DNA from: Rhodovulum sp. PH10
GTDB lineage: Bacteria > Pseudomonadota > Alphaproteobacteria > Rhizobiales > Xanthobacteraceae
Reading direction: 5' to 3'
DNA length: 64,000 bases
Assembly: GCF_000293785.1 (NCBI RefSeq)
Contig: NZ_AKZI01000081.1
Coordinates: forward strand, 1-64,000
Part shown: positions 8,392 to 17,006 of the stretch, one piece after another
How positions within the stretch are numbered: position 1 is the first letter of the stretch
How the letters are laid out: every line of letters starts with the position of its first letter
Program-made: the position numbers and the translations under genes
Notes under the pieces: generated by a model
Database searches by the model: none
The model's input: the letters and a program-made list of their open reading frames with translations, nothing else
What the model was told of the DNA's origin: nothing

Positions 8392-9257
8392 CACGAGGCC
8401 TCGCGCACGAGGGCGCCGACGCTACTGCCGATCAGCCGCAGCGCCTCGGCGAGCCCGGCTCGCAGCGACCCGCGGGTGATCATGCCGGACAGGTCGACAT
8501 CGAGCTTGACCAGGGTTTGCGCGGCGTCCGGGCTGATGCCGGTGACCACCACGCGCGCCCCGAGCAGCCGCGCCGCCGCGACCGTGCGGGTCAAATGGAG
8601 GCACACGCGGGTGTCGATCACCGGCACCCCGGTCACGTCGAGAATGGCGACCCGCGCCTCCTCCCGGGTGATCGCGGTGAGCATCGCCTCCATCACCTGC
8701 TGGGCGCGCTGGGTGTCGATGATGCCGACCAGCGGCATCAGCAGGATGCCGTTCCAGATCCTCAGCGTCGGGGTGGAGAGATCGAGGATCGACCGGCTCT
8801 GCCGCTCGATGATCTCCTCGCGCGTCCGGGTGTAGCTCGCGAAGGTCTCGACCGCGAGCGCATCGACCATCCGGTTCGCGCCGGTGATCGCCTCGCCGAG
8901 CTCGGCCGGTGCGGTCCGGTACGCAGCGATCACCACGGGCAGCAGCGCGTCCTTCAGGCTCATCACGAAGGCGGCGGTCTCGGACGGGGTGAAGCCGTCG
9001 CGCGCGCGGGCCGCGCTGATCTCGGCGGCCTTGCGCAGGACCACCGCGAGGCCGTCGTCCTGGAGATCGGATTCGCCGCTGCGGAGCGCCCCGATGAACG
9101 CGACCAGGAAGTCGGCCGCCTCCGCCCGCAGGGACTGCGCCAGATGCGGCAGCTCCATCCGCCCGGCGAGCGCCTCGATCTGCTCGAACCACGCCTCGCG
9201 GATCTCGGCCTCGCGGTCGGCGATCGTGGCGGCAATCGTTGCGGCCAATGTTGTCAT
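8391..9257 (-). CDS. rsbR: Stressosome sensor RsbR (RsbRD-type N-terminus plus STAS)
   Basis: The 288-residue product has an all-helical N-terminal sensory domain (residues about 1-155, RsbRD_N-like, without visible heme or flavin residues) and a C-terminal STAS domain (about 165-280). The two phosphorylation regions are recognisable as VTGVPVIDTRVCLHL and VVVTGISPDAAQTL, each with a Thr at the place phosphorylated by RsbT in Bacillus RsbRA. RsbR proteins decorate the stressosome surface and sense stress. There is only one rsbR here, so the particle would have a single kind of turret. It overlaps both neighbours by a few bases, including the upstream response regulator. Confidence 0.9.
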   Translation of the reverse strand: MTTLAATIAATIADREAEIREAWFEQIEALAGRMELPHLAQSLRAEAADFLVAFIGALRSGESDLQDDGLAVVLRKAAEISAARARDGFTPSETAAFVMSLKDALLPVVIAAYRTAPAELGEAITGANRMVDALAVETFASYTRTREEIIERQSRSILDLSTPTLRIWNGILLMPLVGIIDTQRAQQVMEAMLTAITREEARVAILDVTGVPVIDTRVCLHLTRTVAAARLLGARVVVTGISPDAAQTLVKLDVDLSGMITRGSLRAGLAEALRLIGSSVGALVREAS

Positions 9258-9655
9258 CGCAATCCTCCTCGCATTCCGGCCTGCCGCGTTGCGGTCAGCT
9301 CGGCGACCGCCCGCAGCAGCTCGTCAAGCCCGACAGGCTTCATCAGGACGCGGTCCGCTCCGGCCTTCTGGGCCTCGTCGGCGGAGAATTCCTGCGGCGC
9401 GCGCGGAGCCCCGCCGGTGACGGCGACGATCGGAACCGTCATTCCCGCCTCCTTGACACGGCGGATCAGCTGCAGCCCGTCGCCGCCCGCCATCCACACG
9501 TCCGTGACCAGCACGTCGAACCGCCCGCCGGTCAGCACCGGCAGCGCCTCGTCGCCGCCGCTGCACTCGGTGACCGCGTGCCCCCCTCGCTCGAGGAAGA
9601 GCCGCAGCGTGTAGCGGGCGATCATCACGTCGTCGACCAGCAGCACCGCGGCCAT
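9254..9655 (-). CDS. CheY-like single-domain response regulator (linking chemotaxis and stressosome genes)
   Basis: The 133-residue receiver domain has the acidic pocket VDD at residues 7-9, the phospho-acceptor Asp52 in VTDVWMAGG, Thr/Ser near VAVTGG, and the conserved Lys in VLMKPVG. There is no output domain. I chose the ATG at 9655; an alternative GTG lies one codon earlier. The gene ends inside the start of rsbR (ATGA), so it is co-translated with the stressosome module, while its 5' side follows a methyl-accepting receptor by 60 bases. It could receive phosphate from CheA at 12481-15129, from the histidine kinase at 5551-6585, or from both, which would make it the physical link between the two systems. 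Confidence 0.9.
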   Translation of the reverse strand: MAAVLLVDDVMIARYTLRLFLERGGHAVTECSGGDEALPVLTGGRFDVLVTDVWMAGGDGLQLIRRVKEAGMTVPIVAVTGGAPRAPQEFSADEAQKAGADRVLMKPVGLDELLRAVAELTATRQAGMRGGLR

Positions 9656-9715
9656 CACCCGTCCTCCGATCCGGCGCACCGGCCGGCGAAGCCGCTCCGC
9701 CGCCGGTCCGCGCCT

Positions 9716-11041
9716 TCAGAACAGCTCGATGCGTGCACCGACGTCCTCCTGCCGCGAGCGAGACTCGAAGACCTCGCGATGCGTGTTGCGCTGGCTCGCC
9801 ATCACGTAGCCGGCCATCAGCTCGTCGAGCCTGCCGGTGAGGTCGACCGGGTCGATCCACCCGTCCGGCCCGTCCAGCACGCGGCGCATGTCGCTCACGT
9901 GCTCGTCGACCACCTCGGTCAGCCGCGTCACGTGCTGGAGGCGCTGGCGCGTGCAGTCCTGGAACTGGATCGAGCCGATCAGCGTCATGATCGGGCCGGC
10001 GAGGCGGGTGCTCTCATCGACCACCTTGGCGAGCACCTCGCGCTGATGCGTCACCAGCCGCTCGAGGCTCTCGGTCAGCTCCGAGATCGCCGTCGCGATG
10101 GTGCCGAGCGCGGCCCGCTCGCTCTCGATCCGGTCCTCGACCAGCACCGAGAGGCTCGCCCCCACCGCCTTCCGCAGGTCGTCGAGCCGGCGATCGATCT
10201 CGGTCGCGGTGGCCTCCGATTGGTGCGACAGCTCCTTCACTTCCCGGGCGACCACCGCGAACCCCTTGCCGGCCTCGCCGGCGCGCGCCGCCTCGATGGT
10301 CGCGTTGAGAGCGAGGACGTTGGTCTGCCGGGCGATCGTCCTGATGTTCTGCACCGCCGCTCCGACCTCGTCGGTGACCGTCGCGATGGCGACGAGGCGA
10401 TTGCGGCTGTCCTCGATGTCGGCGTTGCGCCGGCCGAGGAAGTCGTGAATGAGCCGGCGGCTGCCCGCGAGGCTGCGCTCGGTGCGGTCGACGATCTCGA
10501 CCACCTTCTCGTTGGAGCTCGACCGGTCGAGGAAGCCGAGCAGCTCGCCGATCTCGCGGTCGACCGTCTGCAGCCCCGAGACGATCGAGGTCGCGGCCTG
10601 CTCGGTGTCCTCGCTGACCTCGCTCGCCTCGCGGCGGATCACCTCGAGAACCGGACGATAGACCGCGATCTCGTCGACCAGCCGGGTCAGGCGGCCGTGC
10701 CAGTCCTGGTCGGCCGACGCCTCGCCCCCCGTGGTCGCGGCGGCGGTCGCCGGCACCGACCGATCCGGCAGCTCGGGCAGCTCCGCCAGATCCGTCGGGT
10801 CCGGAGCGTCGGCCGGCACGCCGCGCCGGCGCCGGTCGCTCGCCCGGGCCACCGCCCATGCCGCAGCCAGCGTCGCCCCGGTCGTCACCGCCAGGGTCAC
10901 CGCGAGCGAGACGGCGAGTTCCTCGACCGCATCACCGAACGCGGCGCGCACCGCGGCGACCGCGAGCGAGGCCACCATCGCCGGGACGATCACCGCCGGG
11001 ACGGTCACACGGGAACCGATGAGGAGAGCCGCGACGCTCAC
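9716..11041 (-). CDS. Membrane methyl-accepting chemotaxis-type receptor without a periplasmic domain
   Basis: The 441-residue product has two adjacent hydrophobic spans in the first 65 residues ([17 protein letters not shown] and [20 protein letters not shown]) with almost no loop between them, then a basic stop-transfer RRRRG. The cytoplasmic signalling domain ends in the receptor hairpin tip ([20 protein letters not shown] and [13 protein letters not shown], residues about 240-275). There is no ligand-binding domain, so it should sense membrane or cytoplasmic state or relay another protein's signal. It is separated from the preceding cheY by three bases. The middle region ([16 protein letters not shown]) resembles helical bundles seen in array-linked receptors of non-motility pathways. 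Confidence 0.85.
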   Translation of the reverse strand: MSVAALLIGSRVTVPAVIVPAMVASLAVAAVRAAFGDAVEELAVSLAVTLAVTTGATLAAAWAVARASDRRRRGVPADAPDPTDLAELPELPDRSVPATAAATTGGEASADQDWHGRLTRLVDEIAVYRPVLEVIRREASEVSEDTEQAATSIVSGLQTVDREIGELLGFLDRSSSNEKVVEIVDRTERSLAGSRRLIHDFLGRRNADIEDSRNRLVAIATVTDEVGAAVQNIRTIARQTNVLALNATIEAARAGEAGKGFAVVAREVKELSHQSEATATEIDRRLDDLRKAVGASLSVLVEDRIESERAALGTIATAISELTESLERLVTHQREVLAKVVDESTRLAGPIMTLIGSIQFQDCTRQRLQHVTRLTEVVDEHVSDMRRVLDGPDGWIDPVDLTGRLDELMAGYVMASQRNTHREVFESRSRQEDVGARIELF

Positions 11042-11044
11042 GAT

Positions 11045-11419
11045 TCATGCACCCGGAACGAGCTGGCGGATGACCTGGAGCAGCGCCGCGGGGTCCACCG
11101 GCTTGACGATCCAGCCGGTCGCGCCCGCCGCCTTCGCCTCGTGCCGCTTCGCCTGCTGCGATTCGGTGGAGAGCATCAGCATCGGCACGAACTGATATCC
11201 GGGCAGCTTGCGGACGCTGCGGATCAGCTCGATTCCGTCCATCGCTCCCATGTTGAGGTCGGTGATCACCATCGACGGCCTGGCCCCGCCCCGGAGGCTG
11301 GCGAGGGCCTCCTCGCCGCTCTTCGCCTGGTTCACCGCGAAGCCCGCCTTGCTGAGCATGCCGTCCAGGCTCATCAGCATGGTGGGCGAGTCGTCGACGA
11401 TCATGATGGTCTTGGCCAT
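11045..11419 (-). CDS. CheY-like response regulator
   Basis: This 124-residue receiver has Asp9/Asp10 in IMIVDDSPT, the phospho-acceptor Asp54 in ITDLNMGAMDG, Ser in MLSTES and Lys in WIVKPVDP. It is of the CheY type that works with CheA in array systems. One base separates it from the upstream parA-like stop and three from the next receptor, so it is firmly inside the operon. It is the second of three CheY-like genes in the run. With only one CheA, one or two of these may serve as a phosphate sink, as in other alphaproteobacteria. Which one is the output regulator cannot be told from sequence. Confidence 0.9.
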   Translation of the reverse strand: MAKTIMIVDDSPTMLMSLDGMLSKAGFAVNQAKSGEEALASLRGGARPSMVITDLNMGAMDGIELIRSVRKLPGYQFVPMLMLSTESQQAKRHEAKAAGATGWIVKPVDPAALLQVIRQLVPGA

Positions 11420-11420
11420 G

Positions 11421-12233
11421 TCAGGAGATCCTTGGACGTTGGGCGGGCGCGCAGTCGGCGCACCCGGTCGCCGGCCAGTCCCAGAGGGTCGCGAGATCCT
11501 CGACGAGCAGGTGATAGTCGAGCGCGCCGTGGCTGCGCGGGGCGTAGTCGCGCACGGGCTTTCGCGATGCGAACGCTTCGGCCACGCGGATGTCGCTGCG
11601 GATCGCCTTCATCAGGCGGTCGCGGCCGAACCGGGTGGTCACCTCGTCGACCACCGTGCGGTGCAGGTTGATGCGGCCGTTCGTCATCACCGGGACGATG
11701 CCGAGCAGCCGGCGCCGCTGGTCGACCCCGGTGGCGACGCGGAACAGGAGGCGCGAGAGCTGCTCGACGCCGATGGCCGAGAGCGTGTGCGGGACGATCG
11801 GCACCAGCACCGCGTCGGCGGCGGCCAGCGCGTTGACCAGGATCGCATCCGCCGCCGGCGGCGTGTCGAGCACGATGCGGTCGAACGCCTCGGCGATCGG
11901 CGACGCCCGCAGCTGGCGCGCCAGCAGGGTTTTGTCGGCTCCGGCCGAAACCCCCTCGAACATCGGATCGGCCGGCGCGACGAACAGATTCTGCCAGGCG
12001 GTCGGGCGGATCGCGGCGGCGAGCTCGCCGCCGTGCGCGCCGAACAGGTCGTGCACGGTCGGATCGCCCCGACCGGCGACGACCCCGAAGCCGTAGCCGG
12101 CGTGCCCCTGGGTGTCGAGGTCGACCACCAGCGTGCGGAGGCCGCGGGCGGCCCACTCGGCCGCCAGATTGACCGCCGTCGTGGTCTTGCCGGAGCCGCC
12201 CTTTCGGTTGGACACGGAGACGACGAGGCTCAT
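11421..12233 (-). CDS. ParA-family ATPase of the chemotaxis operon
   Basis: The 270-residue product is a ParA/MinD-type ATPase with a deviant Walker A (RKGGSGKTTTAVNLA, residues 10-24), a switch region VVDLDTQGHAGYG with the catalytic Asp, and DTPPAADAILVNAL. Chromosomal ParA homologues in chemotaxis operons (ParC in Vibrio, PpfA in Rhodobacter sphaeroides) position or segregate chemosensory arrays, the latter acting on cytoplasmic clusters. That fits here because the first receptor of the operon is soluble. No ParB gene or parS-like site is seen nearby, which argues against plasmid partition. It overlaps the STAS-like gene by four bases. Confidence 0.88.
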   Translation of the reverse strand: MSLVVSVSNRKGGSGKTTTAVNLAAEWAARGLRTLVVDLDTQGHAGYGFGVVAGRGDPTVHDLFGAHGGELAAAIRPTAWQNLFVAPADPMFEGVSAGADKTLLARQLRASPIAEAFDRIVLDTPPAADAILVNALAAADAVLVPIVPHTLSAIGVEQLSRLLFRVATGVDQRRRLLGIVPVMTNGRINLHRTVVDEVTTRFGRDRLMKAIRSDIRVAEAFASRKPVRDYAPRSHGALDYHLLVEDLATLWDWPATGCADCAPAQRPRIS

Positions 12234-12481
12234 GGCAGAGGCCTCCGGGACGCCAGGATCGGCGCGACGAAGCGCGCGAGCGTCGGATCGGACGGGGGGA
12301 TCACCTCGGCCGGCGCCGCCGCCGCGAGCACCTGCAGCAGCGCGGTGTGAACGTGGGTGCAGGTCGAGAGATCGACCGTGCCGGGCGGCGTCTCGCGCCA
12401 GTGCTCGACCAGCCCGAGCGCCTCCTCGACCATGCAGAGCCCCTCGAAACGGACCGTCGGGCCGTCGAACCGCAGCGGCAT
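12230..12481 (-). CDS. Small STAS-like protein of the chemotaxis operon (83 aa)
   Basis: An 83-residue reading frame begins at the ATG of 12481, which overlaps the cheA stop as ATGA, and ends four bases into the parA gene. The centre reads TVDLSTCTHVHTALLQVLAA, close to the DLS-x-V-x-x-x-DS/T-A-x-x-Q-x-L pattern of STAS anti-sigma antagonist domains, but with His replacing the Asp before the phosphorylatable position and Thr at that position. It is shorter than a full STAS domain (about 100 aa). Family assignment is therefore tentative. If correct, it is a natural candidate to connect the CheA array with the RsbT-type kinases further down the operon. The frame itself is well supported by coupling at both ends. 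Confidence 0.6.
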   Translation of the reverse strand: MPLRFDGPTVRFEGLCMVEEALGLVEHWRETPPGTVDLSTCTHVHTALLQVLAAAAPAEVIPPSDPTLARFVAPILASRRPLP

Positions 12482-15129
12482 CACAACAGCTCCTTCAGAT
12501 CGAGCACGAGCAGCACGTGCCCGTCGCCGAGCAGCGCCGTGCCGGAAAACCCCCGCATGCCGGCGAGCACGCCGTCGAACGGCTTCAGGATCACGTCCAT
12601 GCCCTCGCGGAAATTGTCGACGACGAGGCCGATCGGCGCGCCGCCGATCCGGCACACCAGCACCGCCTCGGCAGCGACGTCGGCGGCGGCCGTCCCGCAG
12701 CCGAGCGTCCGCGCCAGCCGCAAGAGCGGCACCACGGTGTCGCGCAGCACGAAGGCCGGCGCCTGCTTGATCGTCTTGATCCGCTCGCGCGGCACCCGGA
12801 CCGTCTCGGCGATGATGTCCATCGGAATGCCGTAGGGCTCGCCGCCGACCTCGACGACCATCACCCGGGTGACCGCCATGCTGAGCGGCATCGCGATCCG
12901 CACCGTGGTGCCCTCGCCGGAGCGCGACGTCACCGCGACGCGGCCGCCGAGCTTCTCGACGGTGGTGAGCACCACGTCGAGACCGACCCCGCGGCCGGAC
13001 AGATCGGAGACCTTCGCGGCGGTCGAGAAGCCGGGCCGGAAGATCAGCCGGATCGCCTCCTGGTCGGACAGCGCCTCGGCCGCACCGGCGTCGACCACGC
13101 CCTTGGCGACCGCCGCCGCGCGCACCTTCGCAGGGTCGATGCCGCGCCCGTCGTCGCGCACCTCGATGGCGACGTGGTCCGCCTCCTGCGAGGCCTTCAG
13201 GACGATCGTCGCCTGCTCCGGCTTGCCGGCGGCGCGCCGCTCGGCCGGCGGCTCGATGCCGTGGTCGATCGCGTTGCGCACCACGTGCAGCAGCGGATCG
13301 CCGAGCGCCTCGATGATGGTCTTGTCGGCGGCCGTGTCCTCGCCCTCGACGACCAGGTCGATCCGTTTCTCGAGCTTTCGCGCGAGATCGCGGACGAGAC
13401 GCGGGAAGCGGTCGAACACCTCGCTCACCGGCAGCATGCGGACCTGCATGATCGCCCCCTGCATCTCCTGGGCGAGGCGATCGATCACCGCGTACTGATC
13501 CTTGATTTCGCGCGCCATCTCGCGCGAGCCGTGAATGTGCTCGGCGCGGCGGGCGAGGAACGGCAGGCTGTTCTTGGAGACGACCAGCTCGCCGATCAGG
13601 TTCATCAGGAGGTCGACTTTTGCCTGGTCGACCTTGAGCATGCGGGCGGCGCCCCGCTCGTCGCGAGCCGCCTCGCCTGCCGATGCATCCGCGCCGGGTG
13701 CGGGGACGACGGATGCCGTGCCCGGCGCGACCGTCGTCGCGGCCGCGGTGCCGCCGTCCGTCGCGTCGTCGAGCGTCCCGAGCAGATCGAGCAGCGGCCC
13801 GGCATCGCCGTCGGTTTCGGCCACCCGCGCCGCCGCGGCGATCCGGGCGCACAGCCCGTCGTCGGCGCGGCCCGGCAGCAGGCGCGCGAGGACCGTGGCC
13901 ACGGCGCCGACATGCGCGCGGACCCGATCGAGCGCCTGCGCCTCGGCGAGCACGCACCGCTGCGCCGCGACGATTCGGCGGGCGAGCGCCTCGACGTCGC
14001 CGGACGCCGCGTCGCGGGCGTCGGCGGGCACCGTCCCGGGCCGCGGCCGGAGCGTGGCGAGCACCGGACGCGGCGGCTCGACATCCGCCGACCCGAGCCG
14101 CGGCGGCTCGCCGGTCGCGACCGCCTCGATCAGCGCCGCCGCATGGGCGGCATTGGGGAACGGAGCGGCCGACACGGCATCGAGCCAGCGCAGAGCGGAG
14201 GCGGTCGACAGCTCCGGATTGGTCAGCGCCAGCAGAGCGGCGGTCGCGGTGCGCAGCGCCGCCCAGTCGCGCCGCTCAAGGCACGCGCGCGCCTCCTCGG
14301 CGAAATCCTCGACCACCGGCAGCGGCCCCGGTGCGGGCGCACCGGCGAGACGGATCAACGCATCGGGCGCGACCTGGTCGATCCGCACCTCGTCGGACAC
14401 GTAGCGGAACAGATGCTCGACCTCGACGCGCGCGCCGCTCGCGAGCAGTCGGAACGCGAGGTTGCAACGATAGGGATCGAGCTCCTCGAGCGGCGGCCAG
14501 GGCTCGCGGGTCACCACGTCGAGCGCGCCGAGGCCGGGCACCTGCAGGACCAGGCCGAACGGATCCTCGCCGTTGTAGAAGCAGGTCTCCGCCGGCACGT
14601 AGTGCACGGCGAGCACCGGGTGCCCGCGGGCAGCGTCGGAAAACAGCGCGAGGCGGTCGGCCTCCGCCATGTCCGCGATCCAGCCGATCTCGGCGGCCGG
14701 CTTCTCCTCGGCCGGCGGATCGCTCGACGCCGGCGCTTCGGCGGGAGCGAGCCGGTCCCGCAGCCGCCCGACCGCCGCCTTGCACACCCGGTCGGCATCG
14801 TCGGGAAGCCGCTCGTGGCGCTCGAGGTGGTCGATCCAGGCGCTCACCTGGTCGAGGCTGTCGAGCAGCATGTCGACCAGATCGGAATCGAGCTCGCGCT
14901 GCGCCGACCGCACCTCGCCGAGCAAATCCTCGGCCGCGTGCACGAGGCGCGTCAGCGCCACCGCATCGAACAGCCCCGACGATCCCTTCAGCGTGTGGAC
15001 GGCGCGAAACACCTCGTTGATGGCGGTCGCGTCGGCCGGGCTCTTCTCGAGCCTCAGCAGCCCGGAGGCGGACGACTGGAGAAGGTCCCGCGCCTCGGGA
15101 ATGAAGCGGGCCAGCAGCGCGTTGCTCAT
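12481..15129 (-). CDS. cheA: Chemotaxis histidine kinase CheA
   Basis: The 882-residue kinase has an Hpt (P1) domain with phospho-acceptor His45 in FRAVHTLKGSSGLF, a P2-like segment near residues 165-280, and a long Ala/Pro-rich linker to about 480. The P3 dimerisation helices carry VDLLMNLIGELVVSKNSL. The HATPase domain has VRNAIDHGIEPPAERRA, RDDGRGIDP and GRGVGLDVV, and a C-terminal CheW-like P5 domain ends in LLVLDLKELL. It takes signals from the two receptors through the triple CheW and feeds the CheY proteins and CheB. It overlaps its neighbours as ATGA on both sides. It is longer than E. coli CheA (654 aa), mostly because of the linker. Confidence 0.95.
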   Translation of the reverse strand: MSNALLARFIPEARDLLQSSASGLLRLEKSPADATAINEVFRAVHTLKGSSGLFDAVALTRLVHAAEDLLGEVRSAQRELDSDLVDMLLDSLDQVSAWIDHLERHERLPDDADRVCKAAVGRLRDRLAPAEAPASSDPPAEEKPAAEIGWIADMAEADRLALFSDAARGHPVLAVHYVPAETCFYNGEDPFGLVLQVPGLGALDVVTREPWPPLEELDPYRCNLAFRLLASGARVEVEHLFRYVSDEVRIDQVAPDALIRLAGAPAPGPLPVVEDFAEEARACLERRDWAALRTATAALLALTNPELSTASALRWLDAVSAAPFPNAAHAAALIEAVATGEPPRLGSADVEPPRPVLATLRPRPGTVPADARDAASGDVEALARRIVAAQRCVLAEAQALDRVRAHVGAVATVLARLLPGRADDGLCARIAAAARVAETDGDAGPLLDLLGTLDDATDGGTAAATTVAPGTASVVPAPGADASAGEAARDERGAARMLKVDQAKVDLLMNLIGELVVSKNSLPFLARRAEHIHGSREMAREIKDQYAVIDRLAQEMQGAIMQVRMLPVSEVFDRFPRLVRDLARKLEKRIDLVVEGEDTAADKTIIEALGDPLLHVVRNAIDHGIEPPAERRAAGKPEQATIVLKASQEADHVAIEVRDDGRGIDPAKVRAAAVAKGVVDAGAAEALSDQEAIRLIFRPGFSTAAKVSDLSGRGVGLDVVLTTVEKLGGRVAVTSRSGEGTTVRIAMPLSMAVTRVMVVEVGGEPYGIPMDIIAETVRVPRERIKTIKQAPAFVLRDTVVPLLRLARTLGCGTAAADVAAEAVLVCRIGGAPIGLVVDNFREGMDVILKPFDGVLAGMRGFSGTALLGDGHVLLVLDLKELL

Positions 15130-15503
15130 GCCGCGCCCCCCGTGAGCAGACGGGCGGTCGCGGCGAGCTCGTCCGGCCGGACCGGCTTGACGACGTAGAG
15201 GTTGGCGCCCGCCCGGTAGGCCCGGAGCGCGTCCTCCTCCTTCTCCTCGGTCGAGATGGTGACGATCGGGATCGACCGCAGCGCCGGATCGTCGCGCACC
15301 TGCCGCACCAGCTCGTAGCCGTTCATCTTCGGCATGTTGACGTCGACGATCATCAGATCGAAGCGGTCGAGCAGCGCGCGCTCCAAGCCCTCGACGCCGT
15401 TCGCGGCCTCCGCGACCGTGAAGCCGGCGGCCTCCAGCACGTCCCGATAGAACAGGCGGATCGTGATGCCGTCGTCCACCACCAATATGCTCTTCCCGGT
15501 CAT
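15126..15503 (-). CDS. cheY: CheY-like response regulator beside cheA
   Basis: The product is a 125-residue receiver: VVDDGITIR at residues 8-16, phospho-acceptor Asp54 in MIVDVNMPKMNG, Thr in TISTEE and Lys in YVVKPVRPDE. The gene ends within the start of cheA (ATGA) and follows cheR by seven bases. The tight coupling makes it the most likely primary CheY of this array. No flagellar gene is in the window, so the output may be motility or, as with some alternative che operons, something else. Confidence 0.92.
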   Translation of the reverse strand: MTGKSILVVDDGITIRLFYRDVLEAAGFTVAEAANGVEGLERALLDRFDLMIVDVNMPKMNGYELVRQVRDDPALRSIPIVTISTEEKEEDALRAYRAGANLYVVKPVRPDELAATARLLTGGAA

Positions 15504-15510
15504 TCCCGCC

Positions 15511-16383
15511 TCACTCGGCTTCCGCCGGCTTCTGGTGCACGATGGTGTCGCCGAACTTTCGCGGCCGGAACAGCGAGCTCATCCGGTTCATGCTCTCGGA
15601 ATGTCCGAGACAGATGAAGCCGCCCGGCGCGAGGCATTCGTAGAGCGCCTCGACGGTCTCGCGGCGTGCGAGGTCGTCGAAATAGATGAGCAGGTTGCGG
15701 CAGAAGATCACGTCGATGCCGCGGAACCGCGCCATCTGCAGCGGATCGACGACGTTGATGGTCGAGAAGTCGACCGAATCGCGGATCTCGCTGCGCAGCC
15801 GGTAGCGATCGCCCGCGAGCCGGGCGAAATACTGCTGGCGGAGCGCCATCGGCACCCGCTGCAGCGAGCGCTCGCCATAGGTGCCGTCGGCGGCGTCGGC
15901 GAGCACGCGCGAATCGATGTCGGAGGCGAGGATCTCGATCTCGTAGTCGTCGCACAGATCCCACGTCTCGAGCACGTGGAGCGCGATCGAGTACGGCTCC
16001 TCGCCGGTCGAGCACGGCACCGACCAGATGCGGATCCGGCTGCCCCGCGCGCGCGCCTTGGCGAGCTCGGGCAGCATGCTGCCGGTGAGCGCGTCGAACT
16101 GATAGTCCTCGCGGAAGAAGTAGGTCTCGTTGACCGTCATCAGGTTGACGAGCTGCTGCAGCTCCTCGCCGCTCGCCTGGAACCGGAGAAGTGCGAAATA
16201 ATCACGAAATCCGCTCGAGCCGGTCTTGACGATCCGCTCCTGCAGCCGCCGCTCCACGAAGTAGCGCTTCTTCTCCGAGAACATCATGCCGGTGCGGCGA
16301 TAGAAGAACTCGCACAGCTTCGCATACTCCTCGGGAGAGACCGGAGGAGACGCATCGACGGCGCGGCACGCGTCCTGGATCAT
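15511..16383 (-). CDS. cheR: Chemotaxis protein methyltransferase CheR
   Basis: The 290-residue product has the CheR N-terminal helical domain (FYRRTGMMFSEKKRYFVERR, residues about 30-50) and the SAM-binding methyltransferase domain with RIWSVPCSTGEEPYSIAL, ILASDIDSRVL and FCRNLLIYF. CheR adds methyl groups to receptor glutamates for adaptation. I chose the ATG at 16383, which overlaps the HEAT-protein stop as ATGA; longer in-frame starts would lie inside that gene. Its partner methylesterase CheB is two genes upstream. Confidence 0.95.
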   Translation of the reverse strand: MIQDACRAVDASPPVSPEEYAKLCEFFYRRTGMMFSEKKRYFVERRLQERIVKTGSSGFRDYFALLRFQASGEELQQLVNLMTVNETYFFREDYQFDALTGSMLPELAKARARGSRIRIWSVPCSTGEEPYSIALHVLETWDLCDDYEIEILASDIDSRVLADAADGTYGERSLQRVPMALRQQYFARLAGDRYRLRSEIRDSVDFSTINVVDPLQMARFRGIDVIFCRNLLIYFDDLARRETVEALYECLAPGGFICLGHSESMNRMSSLFRPRKFGDTIVHQKPAEAE

Positions 16384-17006
16384 CGTCCCTCGATCCTCCG
16401 GACCGCGAGGTCGACCGCGAACCGAACGAACGGCCGATCGGCGAAGCGCCGCTTCAGCGCGAGAAGGGGCGCGACCGCCTCGTCGCCGCCGACCTCGGCG
16501 AGGCAGTCCACCGCGGCGGCGCAGACGTTCACGTGCGGGTCGTCCTCGACCACCTGCACGAGCCAGCGCGGCGCGTCGGAATGCGGCAGCGCGGACAGCA
16601 CCTGGATGGCGAGAATCCGCACGTCGCTGTCGGGGTCGCGCAGCAGGCTCTCGATGTAGGGGGCGACCTCCTCCGGCATCTCCTGAAGCGCCTCGGTCGC
16701 CTCGTTGCGAAGCCCGGCGTCCTCCTCGCGCAGGAGCGGCACCAGCGCCTCGACCACCGCCGGAGACTTGAGCCTGATCAGCGACGTGAACAGCACCGTG
16801 CGGACGCTCAACGCCGGCTCCACGAGCAGCCGTGCGCACAGCTCCGGCACCGCCTGCGGATGGGCGCCGAGGCCGCGCACCGCGCGGCGCCGCACCGCCG
16901 GGTCCGGCGCGTCGAGACCGGCGAGGAGCGCCGGAAGGTCGTCGGCCTCGGCGACGGCGACCGGCGGGGGCTCGGCGGCGGAGCGAGACGATCTCACGAG
17001 CACCAC
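16380..17006 (-). CDS. HEAT-repeat protein of the chemotaxis operon
   Basis: The 208-residue product is made of about five HEAT/PBS-lyase-type helical repeats: PDPAVRRRAVRGLGAHP, SVRTVLFTSLIRL, AGLRNEATEALQEMPEE, SDVRILAIQVLSALP and VNVCAAAVDCLAEVG. Such repeats form a curved scaffold that binds other proteins; no catalytic residues are visible. It lies between cheB (13-base overlap) and cheR (4-base overlap), so it is surely co-expressed with the adaptation enzymes. HEAT proteins turn up in some alternative che operons, where they may organise CheB, CheR or receptors. The partner here is unknown. Confidence 0.85.
   Translation of the reverse strand: MVLVRSSRSAAEPPPVAVAEADDLPALLAGLDAPDPAVRRRAVRGLGAHPQAVPELCARLLVEPALSVRTVLFTSLIRLKSPAVVEALVPLLREEDAGLRNEATEALQEMPEEVAPYIESLLRDPDSDVRILAIQVLSALPHSDAPRWLVQVVEDDPHVNVCAAAVDCLAEVGGDEAVAPLLALKRRFADRPFVRFAVDLAVRRIEGR

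Noticed and set aside
5335-11671. Long plus-strand frames (736 and 810 codons) across the stressosome genes
   Set aside because: They oppose a tightly coupled set of genes with intact family motifs and have no similarity to anything I recognise.
11421-12233. Plasmid or integrative-element partition module
   Set aside because: The ParA-like gene has no ParB or parS beside it and is overlapped by chemotaxis genes, which fits array positioning.
12112-15198. A 1028-codon plus-strand frame across cheA
   Set aside because: It is the antisense shadow of cheA and its coupled neighbours.
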